A DNA stretch of 8,358 nt from Pseudomonadota bacterium. Lineage in GTDB: Bacteria; Pseudomonadota; Alphaproteobacteria; Rhizobiales; Beijerinckiaceae. Within the stretch, counting starts at the first letter, position 1. Each line of letters starts with the position of its first letter. This document shows positions 5,655 through 8,358 of the stretch, one piece after another. A program made the translations under genes and the position numbers. Under the pieces are notes generated by a model, which saw only the letters and a list, made by a program, of their open reading frames with translations, searched no databases and was not told the DNA's origin. The DNA lies in contig JAJXZN010000217.1 in assembly GCA_021780015.1 (NCBI GenBank), positions 1-8,358 of the forward strand. The letters are read 5' to 3'.

Positions 5655-5682
5655 GATCACTGGCCGGTCATACAAAGTGATC
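5655..5682. repeat. Inverted repeat, 7-bp arms with 14-nt spacer
   Basis: GATCACT (5655-5661) and AGTGATC (5676-5682) are exact reverse complements. No T tract follows on either strand, so it is not a terminator. It could be an operator or a small RNA hairpin, but no gene start lies directly beside it. Confidence 0.4.
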
Positions 5683-5786
5683 GAACCTTCTGCCAGGCAG
5701 CAGTGTTGATCGGGGGCAATGTCAAGGCAGGACCGCTACGTCGGCTTTGGGACGGAATTCGTTCAAACTCAAAGTTTTAGCGGAAC

Positions 5787-5876
5787 TGGCGGAAGGGGTG
5801 GGATTCGAACCCACGGTGGGCTTTCACCCACGGCGGTTTTCAAGACCGCTGCCTTAAACCGCTCGGCCACCCTTCC
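5787..5876 (-). tRNA. tRNA-Ser (anticodon UGA)
   Basis: This is a complete class II tRNA. The acceptor strands GGAAGGG (5876-5870) and CCCTTCC (5797-5791) pair perfectly, the discriminator is G, and CCA is encoded (5789-5787). The D-arm begins with the usual TGGCCGAGCGG, the anticodon stem GCGGT/ACCGC encloses CTTGAAA with anticodon TGA, and the T-arm has GTTCGAATC. A long variable arm (GTGGG/CCCAC) identifies tRNA-Ser. It reads UCA and, by wobble or modification, other UCN codons. The 3' end faces the gene-poor patch, the usual orientation when elements integrate at a tRNA 3' end, but no duplicated 3' end was found. Confidence 0.97.
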
Positions 5877-6326
5877 TTGATGTGCGTTATGGCACGGCTA
5901 CGGCGCAACACTAAAGCGACATTCTGCATCGGCTGGTTTCGAGCATTCGGGGGTTAAGGAAACTTTGACCAGCGCCGTGCCATACAGGGGGCCGGAGAGC
6001 GAATTGGCGGCATAGGCTTTTCAGCATGCGCTTCCGCTTCGCACCTTCGGATTTGGTGACGGAAAGTTGATACGGCAGAGCCTCTGCCTGTCTCAAGTTC
6101 ACGCGACCAAATTGCTCCCCGGGTCTGCCATATTTGCGCCCTCAATATCGCTTGTTAGCAACACTAACTGGCGGCGGATTGAGGCTTGTCTATCGGCAGC
6201 GTTGCATAAGTACTACAGCGCGGCGCTAAACGGGGTTTAGACTTAGTTTTCGAACTTAGGTCTATTGATCCAGCCATCAGTTGGAATTAGCTGGCTTCAT
6301 GTGCCAACTCGAAGAGGGGATTCCTG
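5877..6326. other. 450-bp non-coding region between tRNA-Ser and the outer membrane gene
   Basis: No convincing gene is present; the short open frames here have poor composition and no ribosome binding site. It holds a GU-containing hairpin that is also a near match to a TTAA-N7-TTAA site (5952-5970), a 15-bp palindrome (6074-6088), a CTAAAC/GTTTAG dyad (6226-6240) and a direct repeat of ACTTAG (6241-6246 and 6254-6259). The AT-rich last 130 bp must carry the promoter of the outer membrane gene, but I cannot fix its hexamers with confidence. The promoter of the tRNA gene should lie at 5877-5930 on the minus strand; CATAAC there is a poor -10 candidate. Confidence 0.6.
6226..6259. promoter_or_regulatory. 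Dyad and direct repeat upstream of the outer membrane gene
   Basis: CTAAAC (6226-6231) and GTTTAG (6235-6240) are perfect arms around GGG. ACTTAG follows at 6241-6246 and again at 6254-6259, 13 bp apart, and TAGAC/GTCTA arms flank that pair. The cluster lies 70-100 bp before the start codon, a suitable place for promoter and operator elements. No known binding motif is recognised. Confidence 0.35.
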
Positions 6327-7061
6327 ATGTTGCGTAAGATAATTGCGACGACGGCTTTGACGGCCATTTCGTCGGTCATTCTCGGCTCCGTCGCAATCGC
6401 GGCCGATCTGCCGAGCACCAAAGGCCCGCCGGTCTATGCGCCGCCGCCGCCGCCCGCTTTCAGCTGGTCGGGCGTCTATATCGGTGGTCAGGTCGGATAT
6501 GATTGGGGTACGGCCTCGTTCGCCGATCCGCTTGGCCCGGCACCGCGCCTGAACCAGTCCGGCGTCATCGGCGGCGCGCACATCGGCTATAACTATCAGG
6601 TTTCGCAGTTCGTCTTCGGCCTCGAAGGCGATGTGAACGGGGCCTCGACGCGCGCCGGCAACACCTTCAACGGTCTCGCCTATGGCCTGCACGAGAACGA
6701 GGACTTCTCGATCCGTGGCCGTATCGGTTACGCCTTCGACCGCATCCTCGTCTACGCAACGGGTGGTGGCGCCTACGGCAACTTCCACACCTCGTATAAC
6801 GACGGCGTCGCGTTCGACAGCTTCAACAACGGCCACTTCGGCTGGACGGTTGGCGGCGGCATCGAATACGCCATCGACAACAACTGGTCGGTTCGCGCCG
6901 AATACCGCTACACCGACTACGGCAGCCAGACCGACTCGCCGGTGTTTTCGGATTTTGGCCGGCCGATCGACCGCCACATCCGCGACAACCGCGTGCAGGC
7001 GGGCTTCTCGTACAAGTTCGACATGTTCGCGCCGCCGGCGCCGATCGTGTCCAAGTACTGA
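6327..7061 (+). CDS. Outer membrane beta-barrel protein, Omp25/Omp31-like
   Basis: This is a 244-aa exported protein. Residues 1-25 are a signal peptide (basic start, hydrophobic core, cleavage after AIA before ADLP). A Pro-rich linker (about 34-43, PPPPP) precedes the family hallmark FSWSGVYIGGQVGYDWG. The rest is a small eight-stranded barrel of alternating aromatic and Gly-rich strands: GGAHIGYNYQ, FVFGLEGDVNG, FSIRGRIGYAF, ILVYATGGGAYG, FGWTVGGGIEYAI, WSVRAEYRYTDYGS and VQAGFSYKF. Rhizobial and Brucella relatives are abundant surface antigens that stabilise the envelope. Unusually for a barrel, a tail (DMFAPPAPIVSKY) follows the last strand, as in several Hyphomicrobiales paralogues. ATG 6327 has AGAGGGGA ending 6 nt upstream. 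The gene is monocistronic, with a strong terminator 22 bp after the stop. Confidence 0.93.
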   Translation: MLRKIIATTALTAISSVILGSVAIAADLPSTKGPPVYAPPPPPAFSWSGVYIGGQVGYDWGTASFADPLGPAPRLNQSGVIGGAHIGYNYQVSQFVFGLEGDVNGASTRAGNTFNGLAYGLHENEDFSIRGRIGYAFDRILVYATGGGAYGNFHTSYNDGVAFDSFNNGHFGWTVGGGIEYAIDNNWSVRAEYRYTDYGSQTDSPVFSDFGRPIDRHIRDNRVQAGFSYKFDMFAPPAPIVSKY

Positions 7062-7083
7062 GATCGGCTTCTCAGCGAATCGG

Positions 7084-7115
7084 AAAACCCGGCCCTTGTG
7101 GCCGGGTTTTTCTTT
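7084..7115 (+). terminator. Strong rho-independent terminator of the outer membrane gene
   Basis: AAAACCCGGCC (7084-7094) and GGCCGGGTTTT (7100-7110) form a perfect 11-bp stem around CTTGT, with the U tract continuing as TCTTT. It also has an A tract on the other strand, so it could work in both directions. It separates the outer membrane gene from rimO. Confidence 0.92.
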
Positions 7116-7131
7116 GGGCCGTGGCGCCCTT

Positions 7132-7145
7132 TCGGCCCGGGCCGA
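7132..7145. repeat. Perfect 14-bp palindrome upstream of rimO
   Basis: TCGGCCCGGGCCGA equals its own reverse complement. It lies 57 bp before the rimO start and overlaps a second dyad (GGCCG ATC CGGCC, to about 7152). It may be an operator or a chance product of GC-rich DNA; no T tract follows. Confidence 0.3.
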
Positions 7146-7186
7146 TCCGGCCGCTGCTTTCTGACGCTTGCGGCGGCGGCGCGGAC

Positions 7187-7213
7187 ATGGCACTTGACCG
7201 CCATGACGCGTGA
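7187..7213 (+). other. 8-codon upstream ORF overlapping the rimO start
   Basis: ATG 7187 opens an 8-codon frame (MALDRHDA) ending at TGA 7211-7213, out of frame with rimO and overlapping its first codons. No ribosome binding site is obvious for either start. If translated, it could couple or compete with rimO initiation; it may also be chance. Confidence 0.2.
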
Positions 7214-8358
7214 GCCCTCGGCGGCGGAGCCCGCCAATCCGCCCAAAATTTCCTTCGTCTCGCTCGGCTGCCCTAAGGCCCTGGTCGACAGCGAGCGAAT
7301 CATCACCCGGCTGCGCGCCGAAGGCTACGAGCTGACCCGCAGCCATGCCGGCGCCGACGCGGTCATCGTCAACACCTGCGGCTTCCTCGACAGCGCCAAG
7401 GCCGAATCGCTCGCCGCCATCGGCGCCGCGCTCGACGAAAACGGCAAAGTGATCGTCACCGGCTGCATGGGAGCCGAATCGGAGACGATCCGCGCTGCCT
7501 ATCCCCATGTCCTTTCGATCACGGGACCGCAGGCCTATGAGAGCGTCGTCAACGCCGTCCATGCGGCAATTGCGCCGCCGCACGATCCGTTCGTCGATCT
7601 CGTGCCGGCACAAGGCATCAAGCTCACGCCGCGCCACTACGCTTATGTGAAGATTTCCGAAGGCTGCAACAACCGCTGCTCCTTCTGCATCATCCCGCGG
7701 CTGCGCGGCGACCTCGTTTCGCGATCTGCCGCCGATGTCCTGCGCGAGGCGGAAAAGCTCGTTGCCGCCGGCGTCAAGGAGCTGCTGGTCATCTCGCAGG
7801 ATACCGGCGCCTATGGGCTCGATCTGCGTTATGCGGAAAGCACGCTCGGCGACCGGCAGGTGCGCGCCAAATTCATCGACCTCGCGCGCGAGCTCGGCAG
7901 TCTCGGCGCCTGGGTGCGGCTGCATTATGTCTATCCCTATCCGCATATCGACGAGGTGATCGGCCTAATGGCCGAAGGCACAGTGCTGCCCTATCTCGAC
8001 ATCCCCTTGCAGCACGCAAGCCCGAGCGTCTTGAAGGCAATGCGGCGCCCGGGCGATCAGGAAAAGACGCTCGATCGAATCAAGGCTTGGCGGGCCGCCT
8101 GCCCGGATCTCGCCTTACGCTCGACCTTCATTGTCGGCTTTCCCGGCGAGACCGAAGCGGACTTCGAATTTCTCCTCGCCTGGCTCAGCGAAGCGCGGCT
8201 CGACCGGGTCGGCGCGTTCAAATACGAGCCCGTCGCCGGCGCTGCGGCCAACGATCTCGGCCTGCCGCCGGTCGCAGCGGAGATCGCGGAAGAGCGCTAT
8301 CATCGCTTCATGCAGCACCAGCAGACGATCAGCGCCAATTTGCTCAAACGCAAACCCG
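7203..8358 (+). CDS. rimO: Ribosomal protein S12 methylthiotransferase RimO (3' truncated)
   Basis: RimO is a radical-SAM enzyme that adds a methylthio group to an aspartate of ribosomal protein S12. The first 385 of roughly 440 residues are present; the C-terminal TRAM domain is off-window. The N-terminal methylthiotransferase domain has Cys23 ([13 protein letters not shown]), Cys59 ([11 protein letters not shown]) and Cys88 (VTGCMGAE) for the auxiliary 4Fe-4S cluster. The radical-SAM signature CNNRCSFC gives Cys155, Cys159 and Cys162. [34 protein letters not shown] and [16 protein letters not shown] are diagnostic for RimO rather than MiaB. ATG 7203 is the only start giving a normal N-terminus, yet no Shine-Dalgarno is visible, so the mRNA may have a very short leader. 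It follows the terminator of the outer membrane gene and should have its own promoter, which I could not locate. Confidence 0.97.
   Translation, partial: MTREPSAAEPANPPKISFVSLGCPKALVDSERIITRLRAEGYELTRSHAGADAVIVNTCGFLDSAKAESLAAIGAALDENGKVIVTGCMGAESETIRAAYPHVLSITGPQAYESVVNAVHAAIAPPHDPFVDLVPAQGIKLTPRHYAYVKISEGCNNRCSFCIIPRLRGDLVSRSAADVLREAEKLVAAGVKELLVISQDTGAYGLDLRYAESTLGDRQVRAKFIDLARELGSLGAWVRLHYVYPYPHIDEVIGLMAEGTVLPYLDIPLQHASPSVLKAMRRPGDQEKTLDRIKAWRAACPDLALRSTFIVGFPGETEADFEFLLAWLSEARLDRVGAFKYEPVAGAAANDLGLPPVAAEIAEERYHRFMQHQQTISANLLKRKP

Larger units (their letters stand above)
4665..5786. other. Gene-poor patch between the 77-aa gene and tRNA-Ser
   Basis: About 1.1 kb holds no clearly intact gene. 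It contains the weak hairpin at 4696-4723, the possible decayed frame at 4900-5225, two competing antisense frames around 5250-5585, and a dyad at 5655-5682. Third-position choice in the open frames is less G/C-biased than in the flanking genes. I found no integrase, transposase, inverted-repeat ends or duplicated tRNA end, so an island origin is only a suggestion from location and composition. Confidence 0.5.

Noticed and set aside
5702..5724. FNR-like TTGAT...GTCAA pair
   Set aside because: The half sites are separated by 10 bp instead of 4, and no gene start is placed to use them.
5764..5778. AAACT/AGTTT hairpin after the tRNA-Ser 3' end as terminator
   Set aside because: The stem has five weak pairs, a 3-nt loop and no proper U tract on the minus strand.
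4240..5786. CRISPR array, toxin-antitoxin pair or transposon in the gene-poor patch
   Set aside because: No regularly spaced repeats, no paired small overlapping genes and no transposase motifs or terminal repeats were seen.
6297..7946. 549-aa minus-strand open frame, the longest in the window
   Set aside because: It runs antisense through the outer membrane gene, its terminator and the start of rimO. Its composition (Arg, Asp, Ala, Val rich without domains) is typical of a shadow of GC-rich genes.

Overview
The window looks like chromosomal DNA of an alphaproteobacterium, most plausibly Hyphomicrobiales and perhaps near Beijerinckiaceae. Four things point there: high GC with strong G/C bias at third codon positions in the real genes; an Omp25/Omp31-type surface beta-barrel protein with a Pro-rich N-terminus and a C-terminal tail ending SKY; a small Lys/Arg-rich SANT-like protein of a kind common in this order; and a METTL20-type lysine methyltransferase. 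The family placement is inference from protein style, not from a search.

Left part (1-4240). This is a compact run of seven genes: the 3' end of a serine carboxypeptidase (S10) gene (+), a 156-aa membrane-anchored unknown (+), an AraC-family regulator (-), a short-chain dehydrogenase/reductase (+), a METTL20-like methyltransferase (-), a four-helix SMR/EmrE-like membrane protein (+) and the SANT-like basic protein (-). After the first gene the strand alternates with every gene. Two tail-to-tail pairs overlap by 20 and 21 bp, and a third is 5 bp apart. The AraC and SDR genes diverge from a 158-bp region holding a near-perfect 20-bp palindrome that covers the likely -35 of the AraC gene, so autoregulation and control of the SDR is the natural reading.

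Middle part (4241-5786). Only a 77-aa orphan gene is convincing here. The rest is gene-poor, with less biased third codon positions, broken or competing reading frames and isolated dyads. It ends at a complete tRNA-Ser(UGA) gene (-) with encoded CCA. It looks like a decayed or accessory patch beside a tRNA gene, but I found no integrase, transposase or att duplication.

Right part (5877-8358). A 450-bp non-coding stretch with several short dyads leads to the outer membrane beta-barrel gene (+), which is closed by a strong intrinsic terminator. rimO (+) follows, without a visible Shine-Dalgarno and overlapped by an 8-codon upstream ORF. It runs off the right edge.

I saw no CRISPR array, toxin-antitoxin pair, phage gene or recognisable new defence system. 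The most interesting leads are the palindrome-controlled AraC/SDR pair, the SMR-like protein with an EmrE-like glutamate, the repeated convergent 3' overlaps, and the possible gene remnants next to tRNA-Ser.
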